64,000 nucleotides of DNA from Avena insularis. Lineage: Eukaryota; Streptophyta; Magnoliopsida; Poales; Poaceae. Both the position numbers and the translations under genes were made by a program. The first letter of the stretch is position 1. Every line of letters starts with the position of its first letter. The DNA is taken from NCBI GenBank assembly GCA_023614405.1, contig CM042685.1:90944684-91008683 (forward strand), read 5' to 3'. The notes beneath the pieces were generated by a model. It was not told the origin of the DNA, ran no database searches, and saw only the letters and a program-made list of their open reading frames with translations. Positions 34,114-46,449 of this stretch are shown here, in pieces.

Positions 34114-37112
34114 TGTAAGACCCTACCTTTATAAGGTAAAGGATCCCTGTGATTGCAATGCTAGTCCCTGTATCAATTGCTAGCATCCACAGTTTAAGAT
34201 GAAGTACACAGATACAAAGGTCTTTATTACATCGACATTCCAGAGATAACATAGTCTTTTACAACTCCATAGCGATAGGCTAGTAGAAGAGTTCATAACA
34301 TAAGTAAATAAAGTGAAGTCTTCATCTTCATGTGCCACAGGCAAACATGTTGAATGTAGACTCATAACCCTAATACTCATCAGAGTAACCTGCAACATCA
34401 TAAGTTACAGCCACAGTGGGACAATACATTGGAATAGTATTGGCAAGTGATACCAAAGTATAATAGTAGTTTCTAACTTGTATATGAATTTGGCTAAGTG
34501 TAGCTTAGGCTTGCTTTGCTCAAAATAGGTTTTTCCTATCAGTTGAAATCACTAAGTTTTTGTTTGTCAAAACTCCCAAGGAACCACCAATGAACACTGG
34601 TGGGACTTTCCCCTTGTTGAACCACAAGTTTTTAACCTAGAAATTGGGATGAGGAGATCCTTGATAGCTTCAATGTCTTGATGCTAAAATTGTCCGTTGC
34701 CGAGGACACGGCTAAGTACTTAGATTTTTCCTTCTCGAGAGGTGGTGCACTTTCCCCACAATACTCAACATGCATCAAGACAAGATCTTTCAAAAGCCTT
34801 CCCTTAGACCAAATGGACGCGCTCCATCCTATCACTCCTACCACCAACTTTCCATCTGACTAAGTTATTGCAACCTATATGATCGAGGCAGAGCCCATAT
34901 GCCATGTGGCTGCACTAGAAGCTTCTAAACACTAAGTATCTCAAATCCCTTTGTTCCTGGATGGATTTCCACAAGTGAGATACACCATGTATTGCCCCTG
35001 GGTAACCACTCAACACAAACCTTTCCTTCCATTTCACCCAGGTGATTCATTCACTTAGTAGTTTAATTAAGAAAAAACATAAGTCAAAAGACTTAGTAAC
35101 ATTTCCATAGCATGTGTATATAATCCACCCTTGTTTACTAATAGCTAGTCTAAGCATGATATCAACAAGTGTCTTAACTTAGACAATAATTCTATCAAGA
35201 CTACATCTACTAGGATTTCCCAATCATAGCATAAACATACTTAGTAAAATTTCATGCAAGCTCTACACAAAATAATACTAATGCATAGTCAAATATTAGG
35301 ACAAAATATATGAAGCACCACTTTCCTTGGTAGTTGGGGAGTAGCAACAATCCTCACAATCACAATCACCACTAGCACCAAAATCTACACCTAAAATCAT
35401 AGCACCAAATTTACATTCAAATAATCAAGCAAAAATATATGAATGCATGCAAATGCCATGTGATGATTTTTTTCTAACTAAAAAAGTCAAGTCAAACATT
35501 ACTGAACACAAAACCAACAAAAAATAGTCTAAATAAACTTAATTTGGCCTTATAAACATTTCCAAAATAATTTATATACTCCAAATAAGCCAAAAAATGT
35601 CTCTGCATAAATTCCATTTTTACAGAATCAAAGTACAAAACTAAGCACATATATGTGTAGGATTTATTTTTGTGAATCTATTGATATATTATTTGCATTT
35701 TTTTGGATAAAAAGAACAAAAGTTATGAATTTTACAAGTTAATTCATCTAATAGATTCAAATCTTGATTTTAAAAGAAAAACCTGACACGCGGCGCCATC
35801 TGATTGGCCCGTACCGCTTCGTGCGGATCACGTGCGTGTGCTGTCACATCTTAGTTAGATCGCACGGTCCATATCACATGATACCCCTTCACTCGCTCTT
35901 CTAATCCTAGCCGCTGGATCTAGATCCAGCGGATCTGAGTGTGTTGGCCAACAACGGGCGGCGCAAATGGCGAGCTACGGCGGCGATGGCTCCACCAGCG
36001 ATGCTCCGGTGATGCTAGGGGTAAGGCGAAGGGCGTAAGTAATTACCGAGGTCGCGGCGACGGCGCGGTTGCAGTGGAGGTCACGGGCGAGGGTGGGGCG
36101 CTCGTGTTCGGCGGTTATTTCTCACCAGAGTCGTGCTCACTGTCGGGTCCTAGCAGATGTTGACGAAGGCGAGCCTACGAGGCACAAGAAAATAAACGGG
36201 AGGCAACATTAGATGCATGCGAGAATGGCGATCAATACAATGGCAACCAGAGAGAGAGAGGTGGATTAAGATCACCGGGATTGGTCGCCGATGTGCTTCG
36301 GGCGGCACCGCTTGCGAGTAGAAATTCGCAGAGGCTGGGGGCTCTCCGGGTTTGCTAGGAGAGGGGAAATGGAGAGGGGGCCGTGGTTTTTAAGAAGGAG
36401 GGGGTCGTGGGAGCAATCAAGCCACGAATCAAGCGGATTTAAACGAATTGAAACGGGGAAGAAATGGCAGTGAGCGGCACGGGTCCTTTGGCGCGGGATT
36501 GACGACGAGATGATGTGGCGGTGGGGCCTGCCTGTCATCGAGGGGGTGCGAGCACGCGCGGTAAGAAACAGAGGGGTAGAGGGGAAAACCCGGGTGGGCT
36601 GTTGGGCTACTAGTTGGGCCGTGCCAGTTGGCTGGTATGATCCCTTTTTTTTCCTCAAAGCATTTTCTTTTTCTATTTTGATTTTTCCAAATGAATTTGA
36701 AAGCTCAAATCAATTTTGTTTGAATTCAAGTTTTACCAAGTTTTTTTACTGTGATCCTAGTGTCAAAAAGTGTGTCCAACTCAATAAAGTACTCAAAACT
36801 ATTTTGAGGTTATAAAATAAAATAAAAACCAAGCCCCATATGTATATAATAGAAGGGTATAAATATGGTTTTTATTTAGGGTTTTGTTTTGGAAAATTTT
36901 GTGAAAGACTTGCATTCAATTTTTAAAACAATACTGATCAAACCAAAACACTCTCATACCTTGAAAGTATAAATAGAACCATTGCCTTACTTGCATTAAA
37001 TAATAGGCACAATATGGTTTCTTATTTTGAAATTTTGTTTGAAACGACCAAATGCTTAATATTGCATGAATGATATGCAAACTTTACAAATCATGATTTT
37101 TGGGATGTTACA
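34114..37112 (-). repeat. 3' LTR of chromovirus B (3.0 kb)
   Basis: On minus it starts TGTAACATCCC right after a polypurine tract (boundary 37112) and ends GGGTCTTACA at 34114. The middle (35800-36660) is GC-rich and the two ends are AT-rich, as expected for promoter and leader in the centre. There is no gene. The GC-rich frames at 35939-36163 and 36272-36658 are not credible. Confidence 0.75.
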
Positions 37113-37124
37113 AATCTAACCCCC
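37113..37124 (-). promoter_or_regulatory. Polypurine tract of chromovirus B
   Basis: On minus, AAGGGGGTTAG lies directly before the LTR and after the pol stop. It primes plus-strand DNA synthesis in this element class. Confidence 0.75.
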
Positions 37125-37844
37125 TTAATATGAATCTCGCCCTCGAGATTCGGATTGGCTAGCAAATAGGTGAGGGTGATCTTTCCGAAGGTCATGTTCT
37201 CTTTCCCAAGTTGCTTCCTCTTCGGAATGGTGATTCCACTGAACTTTGCAAAACTTGATAGTTTTAGTACGAGTGACTCTTTATGCAGTATCAAGAATCT
37301 TGATAGGTTTCTCCAACTGAACCTCTTCCAATGGTATAGTATCCTTCAAAGAAGTTTCTATCATCTCTGGATGGCATTTCTTCAACTGACTTACGTGAAA
37401 CACATTGTGAACTACAGACAGTGATTGAGGCAATTCAATCTCATAAGCTACTTCTCCTTTGCGACTTAAGACCTTGAATGGTCCAATATATCTTGGAGCC
37501 AATTTTCCTTTGGTTCCAAATCTCTTCACACCACGGAGGGGTGATACTCTAAGATAGACTCTGTCACCTACCTCATAGGTGACTTCTCTACGCTTTGGGT
37601 CTGCATAGCTCTTTTGTCGGGATTGTGCTATCTTCAATATGTCCTTTACCAATTTGACTTTCTCTTCATCCTCTTTGATCAACTCTGGACCGAACAAATT
37701 TCTTTCACCAACACCACTCCATAGCAATGGTGTAGTACACTTCCTTCTATAGAGAAATTCAAACGGTGCCATCTCAATACTGGCTTGATAGCTGTTGTGG
37801 CAAGAGAATTCTGCGTAAGGAAAACTTTCATCCCTTTGGCACAA
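37125..37844 (-). pseudogene. Chromovirus B integrase C-terminus with chromodomain
   Basis: Starting inside integrase (DESFPYAEFS, about 37830) it continues with [64 protein letters not shown] and VHNVFHVSQLKKC, the standard C-terminal integrase region. A TAA at about 37278 separates this from the chromodomain (IKFCKVQWNHHSEEEATWE, about 37190-37245), which ends at 37125. Chromodomains target chromovirus integration to certain chromatin. The invariant Trp before DES is replaced by Arg. The upstream catalytic core is lost. Confidence 0.83.
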
Positions 37845-38200
37845 AACTCTTATTTATTGAGTATTACTTTGAAAGCCTTCACTTGTGAAAAACCTTTTTG
37901 AGCAAGAGTGCTCCTATTGTAAAACTTCTACAAAAAGCTTTTTGAGGAACTGTTTGCCAGGTGTTCTCTAACCAAGAACAAGTTTTCCAATTCCAATTAT
38001 GATTTATCTTTATGCATATCTATTGTGACTCCTGTACTTGTTGCAAGCTAAGTTATATAATGGTGAGTTTCTTTCTTCTATGAGTTGTGTAATGGTAAGT
38101 GTGATGCTTCCTGTGCGTATTCTTTTATCGACACTTCACTCCATAAACCTATGGACATGTTTACTGATCTTAGTTTTCGCTTGGGGACAAGCGAAGGTCT
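37845..38200 (+). other. Non-coding 3' region of the Athila-like element, right half
   Basis: It resumes the element after B and leads directly into the polypurine tract. Phrases such as CGCTTGGGGACAAGCGAAGG just upstream of the tract fit the Athila-type end. No coding potential is seen. Confidence 0.6.
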
Positions 38201-38214
38201 AAGCTTGGGGGAGT
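38201..38214 (+). promoter_or_regulatory. Polypurine tract of the Athila-like element
   Basis: AAGCTTGGGGGAGT directly precedes the LTR start TGATACGCCC. This confirms the + orientation and the 3' LTR identity. Confidence 0.85.
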
Positions 38215-39716
38215 TGATACGCCCAATTTTAATCACCATTCTATATCATAATTTACCTCTATTCATTGATATTTGTCTTATTATGAGGTATTACTTATGG
38301 GTTTTCATCTGTTTATGCATGCTGAATGATTCTTGGAGGACGGACTGCCGAAGTCTGGATTCTGATGGAAAAGAGGGCGTTTAGATGCAATTTCACGAAG
38401 ATTAGAAAAATACCAGAAAAATATGGGAAAATATTATTTTCCCGGAAGACAGAGGAAGCCAAAAGGAGAGGCGAAGAAGGGCCACAGGGGGCCCACACCC
38501 CCCTAGGCGCGGGCCCACCTAACCCCGCGCCTAGTGCAGGTGTGGCCCACCTGGCCGGCCTCCGACTCTTCCCCTTCGCCTATATCTTCCCTATGGAACC
38601 CTAAGTCTTAGGGGCTACCACAGATAGATTTCTGCCGCCTCTGGGGGCAGAAAATACCGAGAGAGAAAGATCTCCCCGGCAGAAAGATTTCTGCCAGGGG
38701 AATTCCTTCCCGGAGAGGGGAGATCGTCACCATCAACACCGTCATCAAGCTAAGCTTCATCGGGATCATCATCATCATCCACACCATCATCTCCACCAGC
38801 ACCATCATCACCACTCCATCCCGCTGTAACAATTGTGTTGGATATTGCTTTAGTTCTTAGGGGGAACTTTCCCGGTTTTGAATACTATTGTAGTTGATTC
38901 TTGTGAGTGGAACCATTGGATTATTGTTTAGGTTCAAATTCTTATCCATTATCATATCTTCTTTGATCTTGATCCATATGATGTCTTGTGAGTAGTTTGT
39001 TTAGTTCTTGAGGACATGGGAGAAGTCATGTTGTTATTAGTGGATTTGTGTTGAGTTATTATTCAATGGTTTAGTATTTAAGTTGTGGTGCTATTCTTCT
39101 AGTGGTGTCATGTGAACGTCGACTACATGATACTTCACCCTTTATGTGCCTAGGTGAATGCATTGTGTATTTGGCTACTAATTGTGGGGTTGCCGTAGTG
39201 ACAGAAACCTGAACCCCTGTTAGGACCCCTTTGCACAAGGGAGCGTAGGATCTCAGAGTTTAAGGCTGTACTTAGATTTATATCTTAATTACTTTCCTAT
39301 AGTTACGGATGTTTGCAAGGGGTTTAATCACAAGTATGTATTAGTCCAAGTATGGTCGGTACATTAGCATAGGTTCACCCACACAACACTTAAAACACCA
39401 GAGAAGAGTACTCAGCTATATGAAGCGAAAGCACTTGACAGAATTCCCGTGTGTCCTCGAGAACGTTTGGTCCTTATAAGTATTTCCACTGGCTTGTCCT
39501 TTGCTAAGAAAGGATTGGGCCACCTGCTGTGTTTGTTCTTTATTATTTGCACTTTGTTTTGTTGCCTTATCAGAAAACCACTAAAATCTGTTTGCTAAGT
39601 ATTCACAGGGATTTCGTGCTCCACACCACTGTTCAGCACCTTATTCTCCTTGTTGGGATCGACACTCCTATTTATCGAAAGTACTACTATACACCCCCTA
39701 TACTTGTGGGTCATCA
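38215..39716 (+). repeat. 3' LTR of the Athila-like element (1.5 kb)
   Basis: It starts TGATACGCCCAATTTTAATC and ends CTTGTGGGTCATCA, with TG...CA ends. It includes an ATC-rich microsatellite (38764-38820) and G-rich AGATTTCTGCC repeats around 38626-38695. The next bases (ACAAG) belong to the RT of chromovirus A on minus. A matching ACAAG would be expected left of the missing 5' LTR and is not found. Confidence 0.85.
38764..38820. repeat. ATC/CAC-rich microsatellite in the Athila-like LTR
   Basis: A run of CATCATCATCATCATCC followed by imperfect CACCATCATC units. It is a simple-sequence feature inside the LTR. Confidence 0.8.
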
Positions 39717-40479
39717 ACAAGACATGTGATCTCCATGGCGACGCACTTGGTTGAATCAATCCTATCTCCAGAATAGCATCGAGTTGCTTCTTTAGCTCCA
39801 CTAATTCATACGGGTTCATACTATACGGTCTCTGGGTTATGGGTCCAGTTCTAGGGACTAGTTTAATGATAAACCTTATATCCCGATCTGGGGGCGTACC
39901 GGGCAAAAAATCTGGAAATACATTGGGGTATTCGCATACTATTCTAACTTGGTCAATGGTTGGTTGGGCTAGACTCTTGTTGCACTTGAATTGACGGGGC
40001 AAGGTTTCAGATACATGCTCTGTTGATATTCCTGCTGTATTTTTCATGGTTATGGCTTTCTTGGCACAGTCGATTAATCCTTTATCTTTCGACATCCAAT
40101 CCATTCTTAGTACTATTTCCAAACCTTTAGTTCCAAGTACTATTAGATTAGCATAAAAATCTATGCCATGGATTCGGATAGGTATGGCCTTGCAAATTTT
40201 TCTAGCTTTGGTTGTTGAACCAGGTATTTGAACAATCATAACATGCTTCAGTTTTGTTGGTTGAATCTTACTAGTGCATGCAAATTATTCATTAACAAAC
40301 GAGTGCGATGCTCCAGAATCAAACAACACTCTTGCAAGTACTGAGTTAATAGAAAACATACCTAGCACGACATCTGGCGCTTCTTGGGCTTCTTCAGCAT
40401 GCATGAGAAACAGACGGCCATTGCGGTTGAGCGAATTCCTTGGGGCAAACCTTCTTCCGTGATGAACACGACACTGCTG
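39717..40479 (-). pseudogene. Chromovirus A protease and N-terminal RT
   Basis: On minus, the protease active site VLFDSGASHSF is intact (about 40300-40330). It is followed by a TAA at about 40288, then the protease C-terminal half (IHGIDFYANLIVLGTKGLEI, with MDWM, about 40110-40175) and the linker to RT. The RT N-terminus reads FPDFLPGTPPDRDIRFIIKL (about 39860-39915), then QRPYSMNPYELVELKKQL and IQPSASPWRSHVL, where homology stops at the Athila LTR. The region is in three frame pieces. It would have processed the polyprotein and begun reverse transcription. Confidence 0.8.
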
Positions 40480-41531
40480 CTAAGCTGGGCCATTTGCATT
40501 GGGGCCTGCTGCAGTCTTCTTGGGGCACTCATTGGAACAGTTACCCTTGGTTCCATATTCATAACAAGTCACTTGAGACTTGTCCTTAGCTGCAACAGGA
40601 ACAACATTGCTTCCAGTTCTCGGGGCAGTATTGGGGTTGGGGGCGACATTGTTGTTGTTGAACTTGGGCGGTGCACGGTTGAAATTGTTGGAGTTGCCAG
40701 AGTTGTTGTGGTTTCCTCCGGGCCTTGGGTTTCCTCCTCCACGGTTTGGATAGGTCGGACGGTTCATCGGGGGTCTATTGGTTCTTGGGGCAAATCCTGG
40801 ATATGGGTTGGGGTGATACTTTGGGTATGATGGGTTCCTGGTTGAGGCATCATTCTATGCTTACAGTTCTCATTGGCTTGGTTGATCTTGCCTTCCATAT
40901 GAATGGCAGAATCCACTAAGGCTTCAATGTCAGCAAAAGGAATGTTGACTAAAATTGTCTGCATCTCATCATGTAGACCATTCAAGAATCTCTCCTTCTT
41001 TGCTTCAGTGTCAATCTCATCAGGTGCATACCTAGACAATGACAAAAATTTGTCACGGTACTCAACTACTGTCATCCGTCCTTTCTTAAATTCTCTGAAT
41101 TCATCTCTCATCCTCTTGATCAAACCCAGTGGAACATGGGTTCTGCTAAACTTGATTTTGAATTCCTCCCAAGTTATCATTTGTCCTCCATTCATGGCGC
41201 GAACGTTGTTCCACCATGCTCTTGCATCTCCTGCCAGATAGTGGGTGGCAAATAGTAGTTTCTCATTAGCCTCTACTCCTGCGACTTCCAAGTTGTTCTC
41301 CATGGTTTGCAGCCAATCATTGGCATCTATGGGCCCTTCAGACTTAGTGAAGATAGGTGGATTGGTGTTCTGAAAGTTCTTGATCTTTGATCCATGGTTG
41401 TCCTCATTTCCATGGCCTTGGTTGTTGTTGTTGGCCATCTGATCTATCTGTTGAAGGGTGGCTAAGTTGGCTTGATGTTCGGCTCTTTCAGCTTCGTGGT
41501 CAGAAACCAACATTTGCAAGATTTGCAACAT
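40480..41531 (-). pseudogene. Chromovirus A gag with degenerate zinc knuckle
   Basis: On minus an ATG at 41531 opens a capsid-type gag: NPPIFTKSEGPIDANDWLQ (about 41320-41375), ATHYLAGDARAWWNNV, ITWEEFKIKFSRTHVP, MRDEFREFKKGRMTVVEYRD and RYAPDEIDTEAKKERFLNGL. The frame stops at 40764 and continues in another register with an Asn/Pro/Gly-rich stretch and the knuckle CYEYGTKGNCSNEC (about 40530-40570). In the knuckle the second Cys has become Tyr and the His has become Asn, so zinc binding is probably lost. The 41531 ATG directly precedes conserved sequence, but a start slightly upstream is possible. Confidence 0.83.
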
Positions 41532-41803
41532 CGGGTCCGGGGATGAAGTGCTTCCTCCGTGAAGTGAGATAGATCATGAGAAAAGAGGGAAATTTCTAAG
41601 GTTCGGGGTTTTGTTTTTGAAAAGTTTTCAAAGTTTGACTCAGATTTTTCTAGCAACTTGCTTTGCATTCATTCATTCATTCATAGCACACGATACAATC
41701 ACACACCACAACAAGGAAAAACAGATGGTTTTAAGAACCATTCTGTGAAACTGCGATACAGTGGGACCGTATACAACTCACTAACGCTAGTGCTCAAGTG
41801 CTA

Positions 41804-42597
41804 CTACTCCTCAGAATCGGTGTCCTCCTCATCATCATCATCATCAATGAAGGAGAAGTCATCCTCATCAGTGAAGAAGTCCATGGCCTGGTCCTCCAGA
41901 AAGTCATCATCATCACTAAGGTAAGAGTAGGGGTCTCCACGGATATCCTCCAGTGCATTATCCCTTTCCTCGAGCTGCATGTCCCTCTCGTGGACGGTCT
42001 ACTCCAACTCTATGATCCTATGGCAAAGACGAGCAATGATACACTCCTTCTTATCAAGCTGACGGTAGCGAGATTGGCGATACTTTACTAGCATGGCAAT
42101 GGTCTGATCCTTCTAGGCAGCAATGGCATAGTTGTGGTTGGCCTAGGAGCGGGCATTGCCCAACTCCTTCTGCCGGTCATACATCATGAAGCAGAGGTGG
42201 TCCACTTGGTTCTTCAGCTCAGGGTGATATGGTGCCTCCAGTGGCTGTCCCATAACATCACGCCTTGGGCAGAACTCAAAGAGGGTACCCTTGATCTGAT
42301 TGATAGTCTGCCCACATAGATGGGCAAGAGCTTCCTGCATGGCCCTGGCAAGTCCATCTAGCCAATTGTTCTCTCTAATGGTGAACTGTATTCCCTCTAA
42401 GGTGGGGTTTCAATCTCTCCTCGGATACTTGCAACAATCAGCCATTGCAGTTTCTCTCCTTCCTGATCATTGAGCTGATCTCCGAAGAACTCGCGGTGCG
42501 GGCGCTCCAGAAGTTCCGAAAGCTGGTCTAGGTCACACTCAAAGATGAGATCTCCTCCATTCCCCAACTAATAGAACTTGCTATACTTCACGTCCAT
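41804..42597 (-). pseudogene. Accessory ORF upstream of gag in chromovirus A (about 264 codons, broken)
   Basis: Between PBS and gag on minus, an ATG at 42597 opens a frame that continues, through in-frame TAGs and one frame change near 42400, to a TAG at 41804-41806. Pieces in order: MDVKYSKFY; LDQLSELLERPHREFFGDQL; EKLQWLIVASIRGEIE; NNWLDGLARAMQEALAHLCG; FEFCPRRDVMGQPLEAPYHP; QVDHLCFMMYDRQKELGNA; a Lys/Arg/Gln-rich coiled-coil-like stretch (about 41950-42080); and a strongly acidic C-terminus rich in Asp/Glu. The TAG codons (about 42568, 42167, 42112, 42004) fit Gln-to-stop C-to-T changes in an otherwise sensible protein. It is not gag, protease or a known envelope. Ogre-type elements have an ORF before gag, but I know of no assigned function for this one. 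Confidence 0.68.
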
Positions 42598-42812
42598 CTA
42601 TAAGAATATAGGATGAGTAAGTTAGTAGAGTGATCAAGTGTGTCAAATTTTAGATAAGTTTGCAAGAATTTTTGAGGAACATGAATTTTCATGAAAGAGT
42701 CTAAGTGATAAGAATGAGAATAAGTTTTCATAAATACTCACTTCCTTGGTTTTGAAATTAAGTTTTTGATTCAAACGTCTATTCTAAACTAGGGTCTCCT
42801 ATGGTCAGGATG
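42598..42812 (-). other. Leader between PBS and accessory ORF
   Basis: About 0.2 kb, AT-rich, without ORFs. It is the untranslated leader of the element A transcript. Confidence 0.5.
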
Positions 42813-42824
42813 GATCTGATACCA
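42813..42824 (-). promoter_or_regulatory. Primer-binding site of chromovirus A
   Basis: On minus the sequence reads TGGTATCAGATC, 11 of 12 bases of the initiator-Met PBS, three bases inside the LTR end at 42828. Confidence 0.88.
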
Positions 42825-44219
42825 ACTTGTCAACACCCAGATTTTTAATCCCAGATGCCTGTTATGCCATACATCGCAATCGCAGGATTACCATTTTTGC
42901 GAGACATAACAGATTGGATATCACAGTACATCATCCATTACAAACCATACATAAGGTCTTACAACAAATAAAGGATCTCATGATACAGTCTTAATACAAT
43001 CATAGCAGCAGAATATCATAAAGGTAGCATGGGCGAAGCTCCATCTTCATGGTCATAGGCAATGCTGACGATGGGAGATGATCCTAGTTGTCGTAACCTT
43101 CCTGCGGTCCATCCTCCTGATAGTCCTCTTCATAGTCTGGCCACGGGAATAGCCAGGGATAAAGCCATGAGTACTCTTTAAGTACTCGCAAACTAATACT
43201 AGCAAGTGAAGTGGTCTTTGAGTAGGAGATACTAGGCTCTAGGTTGTTTTGCAAAAAGCTAGATTTATCTCTACTGAGTTCAGAAACAAAGAAAAGCTAG
43301 TTGAAAGTTTTATAACACCTAAGTGGGAACTTGAGTTTCATATCACAACCCTGTTATGGTCAAGTCAAAGTCATGATTCATTTCACAAGTCATTTTGAAA
43401 ACATCTGACGACAGAACAGTATGGCCACTCCAACTGTCCATAACCACGGACGCGGCTATTCGAATAGTTTGACACTCTATAGAGGTGGTACACTTTCACC
43501 ACAATATTCGATACATCCGTCAGGAACAATCCTGAATTCACCATACTCAGTATGCGGATAATCAATCCTAACCTTTTAATTACACGCCCTAGTATAGGCA
43601 CCTCTCCTGTGAGTTTGCCCTCCCAACCATGACCAACTGTCATCTTGGGAACTACACAGGTGGACAATCTTCACAAGGTAGCCTCAGCTCAAACCTTGGC
43701 CGCAAGGGAAACCATACTAAGGCATATAAACTTCTAGTCAAGGCCTACCCATATTTCAGGTATTGTGGTTGTACGGTAAAATTGGAATGGTATCGCATCC
43801 GGACAACCATCAGTTTTATAAAGGGCTAAGGCTGATGCCTCAACATTTTCATCATCAAAACCGTCTGGTGTTCAAGAACACATGTCAAAACATTTCAGTA
43901 GAATGACTCATCATTCTAAGGTTTTCATAACCATTTTCACCAAGTATTCCCATCTAAAGTGATCAAGTTTTATGCTTAGCACTAGAATCTACAAGTGGTG
44001 GTAAACACTAATGAGGGGTGGTAAACAAATGGGAATGATCTAAGTTCAATCTCATGCCTCGGGATGACATCAAGATTATCTAACTTAGGCCAAGTTATAT
44101 GCTCTCTATGCTACCTTTAAATATATTTCTAAAATCTACAAGTCGCTAGGTAACTCCAATAGAAAGCTTTAATGAAGAAATAAAATAACTAAGCTTGCAA
44201 ATAAAACAAGGAAGTGGGC

Positions 44220-44375
44220 ATCAAGTGGTGTAATCTTGCAAGTAAGCTTGCTAAGATAGTAGCTTGCTAAGTTAACTTGTATAGTAAGGCTTGGTAGGAT
44301 AGCTTGCATAATTGCAAGTGTAAGCTTGCTAAGATGGCTTACATGGTTAAGAAACTTGCAAGTGGTAGCTTGCCT
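44220..44375. repeat. Degenerate minisatellite in the LTR of chromovirus A
   Basis: Several imperfect copies of GCAAGTGTAAGCTTGCTAAG-like units, with GCAAG and CTTGC as recurring inverted halves. A related but different arrangement is in the D LTR at about 58030-58185. Confidence 0.7.
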
Positions 44376-45606
44376 TGTGCAGAGCAGTGGTTGAAGTTCT
44401 CCTCAGCTTCTTCCTCGTAGTATTCTCCTTCCTCCATATATCCTTGTTTGGTACTAGCGTCTATAAATAAATACGAGGTACACAATCACCAAACAATTCT
44501 TAACTACTCGATTTAGCACACAAAGGTTGACACTAGATGATCTAGCATCATCACTATTATAAAAAATATTAAAGCACTTGTCTTATTTATTTTATTTTAG
44601 AAAAGTAATTTCTACTCAATGAAAAACTACTTAAGATTTAATATTCTCCAACTAACACATGGGATCATCTTGACACATGTCATCACCACATATTTCAGTA
44701 CATGGGAATGTGATTTAAAGTGGTGTCACAATTTAATAAGGTTTAACCTTTTTATTTTAATTAATTAAAGTGACTACAATTTCCTATGGGGCATTCTTTT
44801 ATTGCTTGACCGTTATTTCTGCAAGTAAACCTAAATATTTTTATATATTCAGAAAGGTCTTGTTAAATGTGATTTTTGAGAGTTGGAATCAACTCAAAAG
44901 CTTATATGGTTGAATTTTGAAAAATGTTTGAATGCAGAATAGTTGTTGCCTTGTTATTTTTACTATAGGTGATCTACAAATCTAAATAGTTTGAATCCAA
45001 CGAGCTTTGATTAAGAATTCCAGTACCTTTCTAGCAAAATTATTTCATGAAATTTGGTTCATTGAATCTCTCTGGATTGATTTTTGAATCTAGGTACAGA
45101 ACTAAGTTTGAAACTAAATTAATAAAGCTAAATTTGAATTACTAGGTCACGCGGGAGTGTAACTGGGCCGGCCCATGGCGCACAACACGCGCGGGTTGGT
45201 TTAAGTGGTTGTCCCCACCAGTCAGTGAGACAGGCGATGCGAAGGGGTACGGGGTGATTTGGGTCGTAGGATTAACATCTAAACTAACGGCTGGGGCTTG
45301 TCGTCTCCATCGAGCAACGCCGGTGAGACTGAACCATAGCGCGCCAATGGGGGTCATGTGATTCTCACCGGGGCTCAGGCAAGGGTTGGCGATGGGTTCA
45401 AATGATGAAGTCGACGACGGTGAACCTCCTGGTACCGACAGCTCCTCTTGGGGCGGCTCCAATCGCTGGCTCCTCTTCTCCTCCTCCGCGGTAGACTCCG
45501 GCGAAATTCCGGTGACCTTCTTATCTCCTTGCTCCGGGATGAGGTGGGGTAGTTCTGAGAGAGAGGGGAGTGTGATGGTGTGCTGAAATCAAACGGGGGT
45601 GGCCTC

Positions 45607-45615
45607 TATTTATAG
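45607..45615 (-). promoter_or_regulatory. TATA box of the chromovirus A LTR
   Basis: CTATAAATA on minus, in a GC-rich context and at the equivalent place to the TATA box in the D LTR (58506-58514). Transcription would proceed toward lower coordinates into the element. Confidence 0.65.
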
Positions 45616-46449
45616 TGCCAAGAGGGGACCAAAGGGCGTGGGTGGAGCTCGTCGTGGTCATCGTCATAGTGAGCTAGTGGCATGGGTGACGGTAGGGGAC
45701 ATGCTCTGCCTCCTGGCGAAGCTCAACGGCATGGTTGCGAGGCATGGGGCGGTGCGATGCGGTCAAAACGTTCGGTTCTCTGGGCGGGTCCGACGAAGGT
45801 TTTAATGGTGCACGGGCTGTCCTGGTCGCGCGGCGACGAACGGTCATGTCCTGGAGGTTCCTGGGCGGTGGTGATCACGCACGCAAGCGGCGAGGGCGGC
45901 GTGCGTTCTGTGCTCGCGTGTCGAGTGCGGCGCTCTGGCGCGCTCTCTCCATGCTTGCAGAGAAGCTGGGCACGCTCGGGCTGAGTGGTCCAGGGGCTGG
46001 TAGTGCTTGGGCTCTAGACAGGGGGTGGCGATGGATGGTGGTCTGTGTCCCGGGCAAGGTTGGCGAGGCTAGGGAAGCTTCTAGCTTGCTGTCGACAATA
46101 GGGTGGCCATTTTGGGCTCGGCATGCTCATCATTGATGACAATGGCAAGCTCACAGTGAGCTAGGGCTAGTTAATTTAGTTTGATCATCAACTGAGAGAG
46201 TGCTGTGAGCTAGAGAGGGAACAAGTTAGGCACAAACACTGCTCACTATAGTGTTTGATGTTTTGTGTTTGCAAGGTGTTTGATGAAATGGCCGAAAGAG
46301 ATTTGAATTTGAATTTTTGGATGAAAATTGGTGGGTGTACTAGTCACATACTAGGTAGTCTCTGGTTAGTTGGTTTTGTCAAGGTGCACTGGTTTGGTTG
46401 GTTTTTGAGAATTGGTGATCTTCTCATATGATATAGATTCAATTTTGAA

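Larger units (their letters stand above)
34114..37844 (-). mobile_element. Chromovirus B, 5'-truncated: 3' LTR plus integrase end
   Basis: A minus-strand Ty3/gypsy fragment lies inside the Athila-like element. It keeps the LTR (34114-37112), polypurine tract and about 720 bp of integrase with chromodomain, and stops at 37844 in the middle of integrase. The Athila 3' region resumes directly at 37845. The LTR sequence is unlike that of A or D, although the arrangement (TGTAACATCCC start after a G-run) is the same. The missing 5' part implies a deletion after insertion. Confidence 0.75.

Noticed and set aside
34114..42828. Elements A and B as one minus-strand chromovirus interrupted by the Athila-like LTR
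   Set aside because: The LTR next to B (34114-37112) and the LTR next to A (42828 on) are different sequences, and the Athila-like element reads through B at 34113/37845. B is therefore an insertion in the Athila-like element, not the other half of A.
45386..46136. Several GC-rich plus-strand frames in the A LTR and in the D LTR (58155-59053)
   Set aside because: They lie antisense within LTR promoter/leader sequence, differ between A and D through indels, and show no family.
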